This document shows positions 45,348-55,234 of a stretch of DNA of 64,000 nt, piece after piece (the stretch's first letter is position 1; every line of letters begins with the position of its first letter). Made by a program: the position numbers and the translations under genes. Under the pieces are notes generated by a model, which searched no databases, was not told the DNA's origin, and saw nothing but the letters and a program-made list of their open reading frames with translations. This stretch comes from CAZQRP01 sp964596125 (GTDB taxonomy: Bacteria > Chloroflexota > Dehalococcoidia > GIF9 > UBA5629), in contig CAZQRP010000002.1 of assembly GCA_964596125.1 (NCBI GenBank), positions 124,001 to 188,000 of the forward strand, written 5' to 3'.

Positions 45348-45854
45348 TCAAATGAGGGCATCAGCTATCTTCTGCCCTTTCTGGAACCTTCTTTGGGCTA
45401 TTATTTCATTAGTTTCTCCAAACTGTAGGCAGCCCGATGGGCAATGCTTGACACAGCTTGGTTTGAGGCCCTTTTCAATTAGATGTAGGCAAAGGTTACA
45501 CTTTGCCGCTACTTGTTTTACAGGATCAGCTACGATAACGTGAAAAGGACAAGCATCAGCACACGCCATGCAGCCAATACACAAAGAAGATTCAACAATA
45601 ACAGCCCCGTTTAGTAACTTTACTAAAGCCCCTTCGACCGGGCAGACTTCGATGCAGGGTGCTTTCAAGCAATGCCGACAGGTCATGGGAATAAAATCCA
45701 AAGCTAGCTTTCCATTCACTTCCCGTGGTCCAACGGTGATAACCCTTATCCAATTTACCCCTAAGGGGACATCGTGCTCCTGTTTACAAGCAACTTCGCA
45801 GGTATGGCAATTAAAACACAATTCGCGATTGACCAGTAATGAATATTGAGACAT
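45348..45854 (-). CDS. Four-cluster ferredoxin subunit (DmsB/PhsB-like)
   Basis: 168 residues with four cysteine groups (CFNCHTCEVACKQ, CRHCLKAPCIEVCP, CIGCMACADACP, CNLCLHLIEKGLKPSCVKHC). Downstream of, and 12 bases from, the molybdoenzyme at 45867; its electron-transfer partner. Paralogue of the protein at 32247. Confidence 0.9.
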   Translation of the reverse strand: MSQYSLLVNRELCFNCHTCEVACKQEHDVPLGVNWIRVITVGPREVNGKLALDFIPMTCRHCLKAPCIEVCPVEGALVKLLNGAVIVESSLCIGCMACADACPFHVIVADPVKQVAAKCNLCLHLIEKGLKPSCVKHCPSGCLQFGETNEIIAQRRFQKGQKIADALI

Positions 45855-45866
45855 CGTACACCTCCT

Positions 45867-48014
45867 TCAAGCTTTATACACCTTGCATAAGAGGCTCCTA
45901 CCCGGGGTAGAGCCAAAACCAGGGTCATATGGTGGTTCCCCGCTTGTGAGCAGGTTTATATTGGACTCCCAAACTCCATGATCAGGTTCTTTCCTCTCAG
46001 GGAACCACCAATTATGTTCAGCCATAACGACTCTCGGATCTATCCCTAAAAACAGCTTTGCCTTTTGTTTGCACCTGCCTCTGGGAGACTCAATATATAT
46101 CCACTCACCATCTTTGATGCCAAATTTATCTGCAGTTTCCGGGTGGATCATAATAAGTGGGTCCGGGTGTATCTCACGGAGCCAAGGGATCTGGCGATGC
46201 TCGGAATGGAATAGTACCGGGCTTCTTAATCCTGTGGTTAAAATCAAAGGGTATTCCCTGGCAAGTTCGGGGCAAGCAAATGGACTTTCAGGAGGTTCCA
46301 CATACTTGGGCAGAGGATCATAACCCATTTCTTCCAGTAAATGACTATATAATTCAATTTTTCCGGACGCAGTATCAAATCCAGGCATGCCATCGGGACG
46401 TAGCTGCCCCTTCTCATGTTTAAGTGGTCTTAAGGGCTGGTAAAGCCAGTTTATGTCTCTAACTTTTTCCCATGAAAGCCCGCTTGGCTTGAGAAAATTA
46501 TCGTGCATATCCGTGATACTATCCCAACCATAGTTAAGCCCCATCCTCTTGGTTATCAGGAGGGCAATTTCTTGATCGGACTTGCTTTCCTCTAAAGGTT
46601 CCACTGCCTTATGCTCTAAACCAACAAGCCCAGTTACCGCACCAGCACGAAAGAAGTTCATACCGTCTCTCTCCAGCCATGTACATGCTGGCAATACGAT
46701 ATCACAAAGTTCAGCAGATGGCGTCATAAAATGATCTACAGCAAATGAAAACTCCGTTCCCATTATTGCCTTATATGCCAGATTTCGAGAATCTTCATGA
46801 CAGACCAGAGGATTGCACGACCATATAATATGAGCTTTTATTGGGTAAGGCTTTCCAGTAATTGCAGCATGATACACCGCATGTGAAGGAGTAGGAACGC
46901 CATACCTGAATAATTTAAATTCACTACCACACCTCTGCTCAAATGCTTCTGGAGTTATGAGGTCACGTGGCTGCCATCTAAGATCATATCCTTCTGGACT
47001 TATGTCGCCTATATTCTTGAGAGGGCTTTCCCAGAATACATTCCCACCTGGTATATCAATATTTCCGGTGACTGCAGCTAAGAACCAAAGGGCTCTATGG
47101 GTATTTGTCGTATTTACACCAAACTCAACTGCCACTCCGGTAAATACACATGCGGGCTTTATTGTCGCATATAATCTGGTGGCCTCTCTGATCTTTGAAG
47201 CCGGAATCCAAGTAATCTCTTGAGCCCATTCGGGAGTAAATTCCTCGACATGTTCAACCAGCTTATCAAAACCATAAATCCATCTATCAACGAATTCCCT
47301 ATCATAAAGCTTCTCTTTTACTATAACGTTTAGCATAGCCAAAGCTAAGGCGGCGTCAGTGCCTGGCCTAATTTGTAACCAAATATCAGCTTTGGCAGCA
47401 AGAGCTGTAAATAGAGGGTCAACACAGATAAGTTTTGCTCCCTTTTTATATCCCTCAATAAACTGATATGCTTTATCTCCACTCTCATTGGTATGATGTA
47501 TATTTGATCCCCAGGCAAGAAGACATTTAGAGTTTTCAGCATCGAACATAATGGACCTGCCGAAGGTAACACGACCTGTTGAAGCCCTTGGACTAAAGCA
47601 TACGTTGCAGGCCGAACCTCTATTTGGTGTACCCAATATACCGCAGAACCGCTGAACATAGAACGAATGCATTCGACCAGTACCAAAAATCACAGCTATA
47701 GATAGAGGACTATATGTATCTCGTATTTTCGTTAAGTTTGTAGCTATAGTGTCGAGTGCTTCATCCCAGGAAATCCTCTGCCATTTTCCTTCTCCCCTAT
47801 CCCCACCTCTCTTCAAGGGATACTTTAATCGGTCTGGATGATAGAGCCTTTGTACAGCTGCGAGACCTTTGCTGCACATTGTGCCATTAGTGATGGGACA
47901 CTCCTCGTCACCTTCGATTTTAACCACTCTTCCATTCCTAACATGTAGCAATACACCACAAAGACCGTGACACTCGCCACAGATTGATTTGACAACATGC
48001 TCCACTTTCTCCAT
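45867..48014 (-). CDS. Molybdopterin oxidoreductase catalytic subunit
   Basis: 715 residues from ATG 48014; AAAGGTG inside the six codons of an earlier ATG (48032) acts as its ribosome site. 4Fe-4S ligands Cys12, Cys15, Cys19 and Cys47; predicted Mo/W ligand Cys139 in GTPNRGSACNVCFSP. No export signal. It aligns along its length with the protein at 30127, and both have a four-cluster Fe-S subunit downstream, so whole modules were duplicated. Around Cys139 they differ, so substrates may differ. Confidence 0.88.
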   Translation of the reverse strand: MEKVEHVVKSICGECHGLCGVLLHVRNGRVVKIEGDEECPITNGTMCSKGLAAVQRLYHPDRLKYPLKRGGDRGEGKWQRISWDEALDTIATNLTKIRDTYSPLSIAVIFGTGRMHSFYVQRFCGILGTPNRGSACNVCFSPRASTGRVTFGRSIMFDAENSKCLLAWGSNIHHTNESGDKAYQFIEGYKKGAKLICVDPLFTALAAKADIWLQIRPGTDAALALAMLNVIVKEKLYDREFVDRWIYGFDKLVEHVEEFTPEWAQEITWIPASKIREATRLYATIKPACVFTGVAVEFGVNTTNTHRALWFLAAVTGNIDIPGGNVFWESPLKNIGDISPEGYDLRWQPRDLITPEAFEQRCGSEFKLFRYGVPTPSHAVYHAAITGKPYPIKAHIIWSCNPLVCHEDSRNLAYKAIMGTEFSFAVDHFMTPSAELCDIVLPACTWLERDGMNFFRAGAVTGLVGLEHKAVEPLEESKSDQEIALLITKRMGLNYGWDSITDMHDNFLKPSGLSWEKVRDINWLYQPLRPLKHEKGQLRPDGMPGFDTASGKIELYSHLLEEMGYDPLPKYVEPPESPFACPELAREYPLILTTGLRSPVLFHSEHRQIPWLREIHPDPLIMIHPETADKFGIKDGEWIYIESPRGRCKQKAKLFLGIDPRVVMAEHNWWFPERKEPDHGVWESNINLLTSGEPPYDPGFGSTPGRSLLCKVYKA

Positions 48015-48032
48015 TAGTTTCACACCTTTCAT

Positions 48033-48506
48033 TATAAAATACTGTAGGGAATCTTAGAATTGTAACATTCGCGGTAATTATCTGCAATTGATTGATACCT
48101 CTGCATATTAATTATTAACGAGGAATCAATTATCGGCTGGATAAATCATACTGAGTATGAATAAGTACTTCGTATCTTTAGGTTAAGATTTCGAATATCA
48201 TGGATGATCACCTTAAAACTAGGGCATTATCTAATAACTCTGTCTCGAGTCCCAGATACTTCACGTATATCAATGAGAGGTTTTAAGGTCAAAGACTGAA
48301 CATGAAGGGATGTTAGAGGTATTTGAGGATATTTTGAAAATGGTCATATCACGGAGACCAAGATCTTAGATCAAAACGAGGCTAAATTGAAATCTGGTCC
48401 GTAGTAAAAGCTTTGGACTAAGAGACTCATAGCTGATAAAATAGCAAGCCATCCGTATAGTTCGGAAGCATGCCGTGGTAAATCCCAATAAATAAGGAGG
48501 TACATA
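48033..48506. other. Divergent intergenic region
   Basis: 474 bases between the minus-strand molybdoenzyme and the plus-strand nitrilase. TTGCAG-17-TACAAT (minus strand, 48059-48087) is a weak promoter candidate. No coding remnant recognised. Confidence 0.35.
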
Positions 48507-49595
48507 ATGGGGGACGTCTATTCAAAATTCATCGTAGCAGCTGTTCAAGCCGCTCCAGTACTTTTTGACCGCGATAAAACTATCGAAAAGGCGATACATT
48601 TTATTGAAGAAGCTGCCGACAAGGGGGCTGTCATCATCGGATTCCCCGAGGCGTTTATCTCTGGACATACCGGTGTCTGGTACAGCGCTAAAAAGTCGAA
48701 TCCTCTTAGAGTTCAAGGGAAAATGTTTGCTGAGTTGATTAAAAATGGAGTTAAAGTGCCCAGTCCAACGACTGATCTCCTCTGTCAGGCAGCTAGAAAA
48801 GCACATGCGTACATAGTAATGGGAATAAATGAAGTCGATACCCTTTATCCAGGAACAGTCTATATATCACAGCTCTTTATTTCAGACGCAGGCGAAATTA
48901 TAGGAGTACATCGCAAGTTGGTTCCCACAGCAGCTGAGAAATTAATTTATACCGGTGGCGACGGCAGCTATTTGAATGTCTACGATACTCCTTACGGGAA
49001 GCTTTCTGCTCTAAACTGTGGAGAAAATACGCACAGCCTTTACAAGTATGCCCTACTAGCGATGGGTACCCAAATTCACATTGCTGCCTGGCCATCTTTT
49101 CCAGCAAATATTTATAGCAAAGGCCATTTAGATTCAGTTGATTTTCGCATCCGGCAGTTTGCCTATGAGGGGAAAATTTCACTCATTAGTTGTTGCAGTA
49201 TTATCAGTGAGCAAAACATATCCTTGTGCTGCGATACTGCAGAGGAACGTAACAATGTGGTTATAAATAGTGGCGGTGGAAGTTCCATCGTGGGCCCTAA
49301 TGGAGAATATTTGGCGGGGCCAATGTATGAAAACGAAGGGGTGCTGACCACGGAAATTTCGTTAGAGGAAGCTTTTTCGGGTAAACAACTGCATAATGTG
49401 CTGGGGCATTACACCCGATGGGATGTTCTTTCGCTTAACTTTAACCGGAAACGGCTTTCTCCGTTTCAAAAAGAACAATTTTACCCATACAACGACGAAG
49501 ACCTTTTCTCTGAATTGCACGAACTCAAAGAGAAAGTCGCAGATATGAATCGAAGCTTAGATAAGTTGAGTGAAAACCTAGAAAAATACAACTGA
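48507..49595 (+). CDS. Nitrilase / carbon-nitrogen hydrolase
   Basis: 362 residues. Catalytic Glu48 (GFPEAFISG), Lys137 (VHRKLVPT) and Cys171 (LNCGENTHSLYKYALLAMG), the last as in true nitrilases. The C-terminus carries a coiled, charged helix (about 330-360). AAGGAGG precedes ATG 48507. It would turn a nitrile into an acid and ammonia, or act on an amide. Monocistronic. Confidence 0.88.
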   Translation: MGDVYSKFIVAAVQAAPVLFDRDKTIEKAIHFIEEAADKGAVIIGFPEAFISGHTGVWYSAKKSNPLRVQGKMFAELIKNGVKVPSPTTDLLCQAARKAHAYIVMGINEVDTLYPGTVYISQLFISDAGEIIGVHRKLVPTAAEKLIYTGGDGSYLNVYDTPYGKLSALNCGENTHSLYKYALLAMGTQIHIAAWPSFPANIYSKGHLDSVDFRIRQFAYEGKISLISCCSIISEQNISLCCDTAEERNNVVINSGGGSSIVGPNGEYLAGPMYENEGVLTTEISLEEAFSGKQLHNVLGHYTRWDVLSLNFNRKRLSPFQKEQFYPYNDEDLFSELHELKEKVADMNRSLDKLSENLEKYN

Positions 49596-49765
49596 CTTCG
49601 TGCACCAGAAACCTGCGGACAGGATTTTTTTAGTCAGATACATCATAAACCTTGTACGAAGTATCCGGGTAATAATTTAGATGTCCTTCTTTATTACCAG
49701 TGAATAAGTGTATCGTACTTGTGTTAACAAAGCATACACGGTCAGTAATTGAGATATAAGAGCTT

Positions 49766-51181
49766 TCACTCTATCCATAGAGGATGCTCCACAGCCTCCC
49801 TTTTGATCCATGAAATCGGGTCCTGAGCATAATCCTTCATATAGTCTCCTGGCGTATTGATACCAGGTATAGCGGGTACCCAAACCTCATTAAGCAGCTC
49901 ATCCGGATCCCCATATTTGCTGGCCAGCAGTCTCACCTCTTCGTCATCGAGAGCTGTAAGATGCCCTTTATCAATGATTTTAATAGTTTTCTCATCATCG
50001 GTCTTCCCTTCAAGATTGGCAAATATCGTATGAATATGCAGATGAGTCCACGGTAAGCCGACTTCTATCAATTCCCGCGCGCCACGAGCAAGGGGGCCAA
50101 AACCGTTATGAATATATCCGGCACGTTTTCGGTCATGAAGGAAGTTAGCATAGCATTCAAAACGTCCTTCCTTCGGTAATCTAAACACTCCCGGCGTAGT
50201 ACCTATGGCAGCTTCCCACCACCAAAATAATCCAGGATCACTTATCTGATACTTTTCGACTTCACCATTTGTTAGTGAAGTAGCGGTGCGGGTACCAATA
50301 GGAAAAGCCGGTAGCCTTACATCCTTGTATTTCTCTAACTTCTGCCGCCATACTTCTCCATACTTGCCCCCACCTTCTACTCTTACAACCTGTCCCCCCT
50401 CTATATAGGCCTTGCAGTGAGGGAAAGCACCCATGTGGTTCAGCGTTCCAGCTACGACTCCACTACAATCATCCTTCCCACCAAATCCGTGGCCAATATA
50501 ACTTGGCCTCGCATACATATGGCCTGGATTGTAGACTCTGCCATCACTATAATTGGTCCACTGTACATCAGTGCCTTCGGGATCTGTCAACTTGAGCACT
50601 TTACAGGACATAATTTGAGCGTAGAGCTTATCATCGATCAATTTCTGTACATCAAGCGGAAAATCTATTTGAGCACTAGCAAAATCCTCCAGACCCGTGT
50701 AGCGGAACCTGTACCAAGGTACGGGAACGTCGGGTGGCGCACCTGCCTGACCAGCGATAACCATACTATATTTCTCTAACTCAATCATCGCTCTGGCAGT
50801 GCTTGTCCTCAATAGATTGCATATCATAGTATAGTAGTAGTTATAGTCACCCTCGTCCTTATCCAAAGCGATAGCCTCATGGACGGCAAGCTCCTCAGGT
50901 GATACAACAGGTGTAGAATCCAGAACAAGTAAATCAACGGAAGCCCCCTTCTCCTTCATAGCCCGGTACATTGCCTCGATGACCATCTGGTCATATTCAC
51001 TCAAGACGACGAATAATATTTTGTCTCCGGCCTCAATTCCGTAGCTCGGTTTGCTGCACACCGGATTCATAATATCACTTGACGGAGGCTGATTTACAAG
51101 ATGTCTAGCTCTTGGCATTAGTTCATCTACTGAATTTGGTCTTTTTAGTTTTGGGTAACGTGGGGCTGGGTAATCTAACAT
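49766..51181 (-). CDS. M29 aminopeptidase/NicX-like metalloenzyme (tentative)
   Basis: 471 residues. GDKILFVVLSEYDQMVIEAMYRAMKEKG followed by LTDPEGTDVQW and IEGGQVVRVEGGGKYGE matches the pattern of M29 peptidases and the related 2,5-dihydroxypyridine dioxygenase NicX. The C-terminal metal-ligand motif is not clear: GLPWTHLHIHTIFANLEG takes the place I would expect. Long by about 100 residues. Function not assignable; alone on the minus strand, tail-to-tail with the nitrilase. Confidence 0.5.
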   Translation of the reverse strand: MLDYPAPRYPKLKRPNSVDELMPRARHLVNQPPSSDIMNPVCSKPSYGIEAGDKILFVVLSEYDQMVIEAMYRAMKEKGASVDLLVLDSTPVVSPEELAVHEAIALDKDEGDYNYYYTMICNLLRTSTARAMIELEKYSMVIAGQAGAPPDVPVPWYRFRYTGLEDFASAQIDFPLDVQKLIDDKLYAQIMSCKVLKLTDPEGTDVQWTNYSDGRVYNPGHMYARPSYIGHGFGGKDDCSGVVAGTLNHMGAFPHCKAYIEGGQVVRVEGGGKYGEVWRQKLEKYKDVRLPAFPIGTRTATSLTNGEVEKYQISDPGLFWWWEAAIGTTPGVFRLPKEGRFECYANFLHDRKRAGYIHNGFGPLARGARELIEVGLPWTHLHIHTIFANLEGKTDDEKTIKIIDKGHLTALDDEEVRLLASKYGDPDELLNEVWVPAIPGINTPGDYMKDYAQDPISWIKREAVEHPLWIE

Positions 51182-51846
51182 TGCTTAATCCTCCTTATTA
51201 AAATTGATTCAGACTATCTAGAAATATTCTCTGTCGAAAGCTAATTAACCGTTACCGATCATCTACGGCACCTTAAAGGATTATTTATTAAAGGCTATTA
51301 TCCATCATCCGCTCTTTTCAATATCTAGAGAAATTCCATGCTATGGTGAAAACCCGGGTCAATTTTTTCACATCCTTAGTCTATTAACTGCTTGTCTTAA
51401 CTTCCTTTGTCACCAGGCAGAACAGCTATAATAGACCAATGAACAAATACACAGTCAATGATGTTCTTCTTTTCTATCCAGATACAGTCATAGCAGACCT
51501 ACATTTATTAGACCAAGCTGAGATAAGTCTCAAATCAAAGGCTGACCACTTTGCTCTAAGGCCTGTTTCACATTAAAGATCAGGTTTTAAGGAGTACTTA
51601 TACTAACTACAATGCACCTCTGATTGACCTAGGCTCAAAGCCACTTATCACGCTTACCATCCGTTGTCACCCTTGCACTTTGCCGAAGCACCTTAAAGAC
51701 TCCTAACTTGATAAATCTTTCTCACCGACATAACCAGTAGTAGACCTTATTTATTAAGGCAAATTGTAGTGACTTATCCCTAACTATACATTTTGAAATG
51801 AGTCCTTCATTACCTATCTTTCCCGAATGTATTACTAAACAAGAAA
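51182..51846. other. Gene-free stretch
   Basis: 665 AT-rich bases between two minus-strand genes. No intact or broken gene recognised; presumably holds the promoter of the gene at 51181. Confidence 0.35.
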
Positions 51847-53799
51847 CTATTTCGCTCTATGATGACGCTGAGATATCCGCAGACCGGAAGCTCTATACTT
51901 TCGCCATTCCCAGAAGAGCAGCGGTATCACAAGGCATAAACCTACGATACCACCAATATGATAAGGTACTATGAAAACAACTGCACCCACGGCTAACCAA
52001 ATCCTCTTGAGCAGAGTTAGATTATCGAATAAATAACCTTCCAACGCGATCGACAACAATATGATCCCAATGAGAGTGGTTATAATTACTATAGTTATGT
52101 CTTCAATAGAACCAATCAGTAATAGAGATGGGGAGAGAGCAAAAACGAAGGGAACAATATAAGCCGCTATGCCGAATCGCACTCCTGCTAGTCCCGTTCG
52201 TATGGGCTCTGACCCAGCTATAGCAGCACCAACAAAAGCAGCAGGGCATACTGGCGGGGTGACAAAAGACATAGCTCCAAAATACATTATAAAGAAGTGA
52301 GCGGCAATCGGTTCAATTCCCGCCTTGGTCAAAGCTGGTGCCATTAGAACGGCCAGCATTATATAGGTTGCTGTAAGAGGCATTCCCATACCCAGAATAA
52401 CAGACGCTATTGCTGTAAATATTAGCAATAGCAAAATATTGCCACCAGCAATAACTAAAAGTCCGTCCGAGATATTAAATCCCAAACCGGTTAGCGCAAC
52501 AACCCCTATGACAATTCCTGCAAGAGGGCCAATGACACCTATCTCTAATAAACCCCGACCAGTGCTCTCCAAAATGGCGAGTAGTTTGCGGAGATTGATC
52601 CTATTCTCTTTTCTGAACAGGCTGACCACGAGTGCAGCGCCTACTCCATATAAAGCTGATTCTTCTGGGGGGAAGCGAAGGAAAAACATACAGAAAATAA
52701 GAACGGCTGCCGGAATAATAAGGAGCCAGCCTTTCATAATCACCTTTTTAATGGAAGGCAATTCTTGGCGCGGTAGACCTCTTAATCCTCCCTTTGCCGC
52801 CTCTAAGTCTACTTGCATAAGCGCAGCAATGTAGTAAAGCACTGCCGGTATAGCCGCGATAATGCATACTCTGATATAGGGTATTTCCAGAAATTCAGCC
52901 ATTATGAAAGCTGTCGCTGCCATGACCGGGGGCAAAAGTAATCCTCCGGTGGAGGCTACTGCTTCTATTGCTCCGGCAATGTGTGGTTTATAACCCGTTC
53001 TTTTCATCATAGGGATGGTTACTGTCCCGGTCATGGCCACATTAGAAACAGAGCTTCCCGATATTGATCCAAACATGGCACTGGCAATTACTGCTACCTT
53101 AGCTGGTCCTCCCCTAAACCTCCCCATCAAGGCATAAGCAAAGTCTGTGATGAATTGTCCACCACCAGTACCAAAGAGTGCCTGACCGAAAAAGATAAAG
53201 CCAAGAACAACAATAGCGCCAATCTTTGTTGGAATGCCAAGGACAGCGCCTGACGACAAGAAAATGTGTGTCTGCACCCTTTCCCAGGGGATCTGCCTAC
53301 AATGTAGTATTCCAGGAAATAAATAAGCGAAGTTAGCATAAAGAATGAAAACTATAGCCACCACCGCTATCGGCCAACCAAGCAGACGGCGACAAGCCTC
53401 AATAATAGCAACCGTACCGATAATGCTCAGAACTAGCTTATCGATAGTAATATAGCCCATCTCATTAAATAACTTAGGATAAGAGGTGGCAATATAACCA
53501 CCGACAATAAAGCACAATAGTATAAGCACCATGTCATACCAAGGCACCTTTACCCGCGAGGCTTTATTGGTTGCCGGAGTTACCAAGAAAGTGCCACCAA
53601 GGAACAAGGCCAACATCAAGCCCAAGTATTGCTCCTTCATGGGCACAAAACCAAATAGGTAGCGTTGAACTTCGAATATATAGCAAGTACCAATAACGGG
53701 TATAGCAGTAAGTAGGACTTTTTCTGCTATACCCGTTATTCCGCTCAGTTGCCTGAACTTTTGACGTCCTTCTGGTAATGGCCTATTATCGTCTGCCAT
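51847..53799 (-). CDS. TAXI TRAP fused permease
   Basis: 650 residues, fused DctQ/DctM type with about 16-18 helices. Segments FPGILHCRQIPWERVQTHIFLSSG, RFRGGPAKVAVIASAMFGSISG, ASTGGLLLPPVMAATAFIM and GMGMPLTATYIMLAVLMAPAL mark the family. The C-terminal helices lead into a basic tail (WRKYRASGLRISQRHHRAK). Partner of the binding protein at 53975. Paralogue of the permease at 28161. Confidence 0.9.
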   Translation of the reverse strand: MADDNRPLPEGRQKFRQLSGITGIAEKVLLTAIPVIGTCYIFEVQRYLFGFVPMKEQYLGLMLALFLGGTFLVTPATNKASRVKVPWYDMVLILLCFIVGGYIATSYPKLFNEMGYITIDKLVLSIIGTVAIIEACRRLLGWPIAVVAIVFILYANFAYLFPGILHCRQIPWERVQTHIFLSSGAVLGIPTKIGAIVVLGFIFFGQALFGTGGGQFITDFAYALMGRFRGGPAKVAVIASAMFGSISGSSVSNVAMTGTVTIPMMKRTGYKPHIAGAIEAVASTGGLLLPPVMAATAFIMAEFLEIPYIRVCIIAAIPAVLYYIAALMQVDLEAAKGGLRGLPRQELPSIKKVIMKGWLLIIPAAVLIFCMFFLRFPPEESALYGVGAALVVSLFRKENRINLRKLLAILESTGRGLLEIGVIGPLAGIVIGVVALTGLGFNISDGLLVIAGGNILLLLIFTAIASVILGMGMPLTATYIMLAVLMAPALTKAGIEPIAAHFFIMYFGAMSFVTPPVCPAAFVGAAIAGSEPIRTGLAGVRFGIAAYIVPFVFALSPSLLLIGSIEDITIVIITTLIGIILLSIALEGYLFDNLTLLKRIWLAVGAVVFIVPYHIGGIVGLCLVIPLLFWEWRKYRASGLRISQRHHRAK

Positions 53800-53882
53800 A
53801 GAATCCCTCGAGACAACTTAGTTACCCGGACACGGTTAATCAAGAGATCTTGTGTGGATTCAAGGGGCACTATGTTTTCTCC

Positions 53883-53914
53883 GATCACCCCCTACTCAGA
53901 TCACCCCCTGCTCA
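53883..53914. repeat. Two tandem 16-bp copies between TAXI genes
   Basis: GATCACCCCCTACTCA and GATCACCCCCTGCTCA lie back to back between the binding-protein stop and the permease start. A slippage-type duplication, possibly affecting readthrough. Confidence 0.6.
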
Positions 53915-53974
53915 CTTACGAAAAGTTAACCAGTATCTCAAGGTACTGCCATGGGACTTTTACATTAGCCTTGC

Positions 53975-54970
53975 CTATTTTTGTATATCCTTCTGGAAAC
54001 TATCCATCTCTTTGGTCCAAACGCCTTGCTCTTTATAGAACTTAATAGCTCCTGCATGATAAGGTATAGGCGAATCTACAGAAACGAACCTATCTGGGGT
54101 CCACTGCTTAAGTATTGGGTGCACCGGTGCAAGCTCCTTATAGTTTTCCCAAAACGCCTTGGTAATCTCATAGACCGTATCATCATTTAAATCCGGGCGG
54201 CACACCAAAGTAAGTCTTTTACCAATAACAAATGTGTTAGAGCCAGGCGCAAGCTCGACAGGGAAATAAGCCGCATTTACTTTTTTCATACGAGCTACTG
54301 CTTCAGGTGAGGGATCTATAGAAAGATATCGGACTCCCTTCGCTGCCTCCAGTTCTTTGATCACAGCACTACCTGGGGTACCTGTACCGGCATCAGCCTC
54401 TCCTGCGATGACAGCGCGTACATTATCAGGGTAGCTAGCATACGTTTGCCCGACAACATCTGCCGGTGTAAGGCCAGCATTCGCCAGCCCAGCTATAACG
54501 GTCAGCGCAGAATTATAGAAGCCAGGGCACTCGGTCATAACCCTTTTACCTTTAAGATCAGCCAATGTTTTTATAGGCGAGTCGGCGGGTACAACAATGC
54601 CGGCCTTTAAGGTGGAGCCAAGCATAATCATTCGTATATCGTGCCCCTTGCCTTTTGTTGTGTCCTTATAAGGACCCTGACCATGATATGCAGTATAAGC
54701 ATCATCGGCAGTAGGTATACCTAAATCGGCTTCTTTTGTTTCAAACATTGGGTAAAATACGGGCGGTCCTTCAGGTAATAGCTCTGATGTAAAGGTAGTA
54801 TGGTCGTTAATCAATTTGACAAAAGCTGTGCCCTGCGTGTGAGATACTCCGCCTGGAGGGGCAGCGCCGAGAACAAGTACTTCGGGTCCGGCAGGGGCAC
54901 AGCTTATCGGAGTTAAAATGAAAATGGCCAGAACAATTAACGAGATCATTACTATTAATCTACTTTTCAT
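53975..54970 (-). CDS. TAXI-family TRAP substrate-binding lipoprotein
   Basis: 331 residues. Lipobox LTPISC at about residues 19-24. LGAAPPGGVSHTQGTAFVKLIND, LADLKGKRVMTECPGF and HAGAIKFYKEQGVW are in TAXI order. Low similarity to the paralogue at 26908 suggests a different ligand. AGGAGG precedes the ATG. Driven by the two promoters at 55068-55234. Confidence 0.88.
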   Translation of the reverse strand: MKSRLIVMISLIVLAIFILTPISCAPAGPEVLVLGAAPPGGVSHTQGTAFVKLINDHTTFTSELLPEGPPVFYPMFETKEADLGIPTADDAYTAYHGQGPYKDTTKGKGHDIRMIMLGSTLKAGIVVPADSPIKTLADLKGKRVMTECPGFYNSALTVIAGLANAGLTPADVVGQTYASYPDNVRAVIAGEADAGTGTPGSAVIKELEAAKGVRYLSIDPSPEAVARMKKVNAAYFPVELAPGSNTFVIGKRLTLVCRPDLNDDTVYEITKAFWENYKELAPVHPILKQWTPDRFVSVDSPIPYHAGAIKFYKEQGVWTKEMDSFQKDIQK

Positions 54971-55067
54971 GTTGTTACCTCCTGATTTTTTTATGTTTAC
55001 ATTATATATAAGGAACCAGAATTATATATCGACGGACTAATAACAATAACATAATGGTAGAGTTATA

Positions 55068-55096
55068 ATCATAATATCAATACATTATGTTATCAA
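55068..55096 (-). promoter_or_regulatory. TAXI operon promoter, proximal copy
   Basis: On the minus strand TTGATA (55091-55096), 17-base spacer, TATGAT (55068-55073). The leader to ATG 54970 is about 90 bases. Confidence 0.65.
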
Positions 55097-55124
55097 CCTC
55101 GTATAAATACTGGCCCCACGCTTT

Positions 55125-55133
55125 TCAGCTCAT
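55125..55133 (-). promoter_or_regulatory. Start-stop minigene in the duplicated leader
   Basis: On the minus strand AGGAGG (55140-55145) is followed after six bases by ATG AGC TGA. It is the duplicated counterpart of the real ribosome site and start at 54970, and would be transcribed from the distal promoter only. Confidence 0.45.
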
Positions 55134-55205
55134 ATACCACCTCCTAATATAAGCCAGAATGTTATATAGATAGATAAATAACAAAAACATATCGTAAGGG
55201 ATGTA

Positions 55206-55234
55206 ATCATAACATTAACACATACTACTGTCAA
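55206..55234 (-). promoter_or_regulatory. TAXI operon promoter, distal copy
   Basis: On the minus strand TTGACA (55229-55234), 17-base spacer, TATGAT (55206-55211), a better consensus match than the proximal copy. Confidence 0.7.

Noticed and set aside
53883..53914. CRISPR-like repeat
   Set aside because: Only two back-to-back 16-base copies with no spacer and no cas genes.
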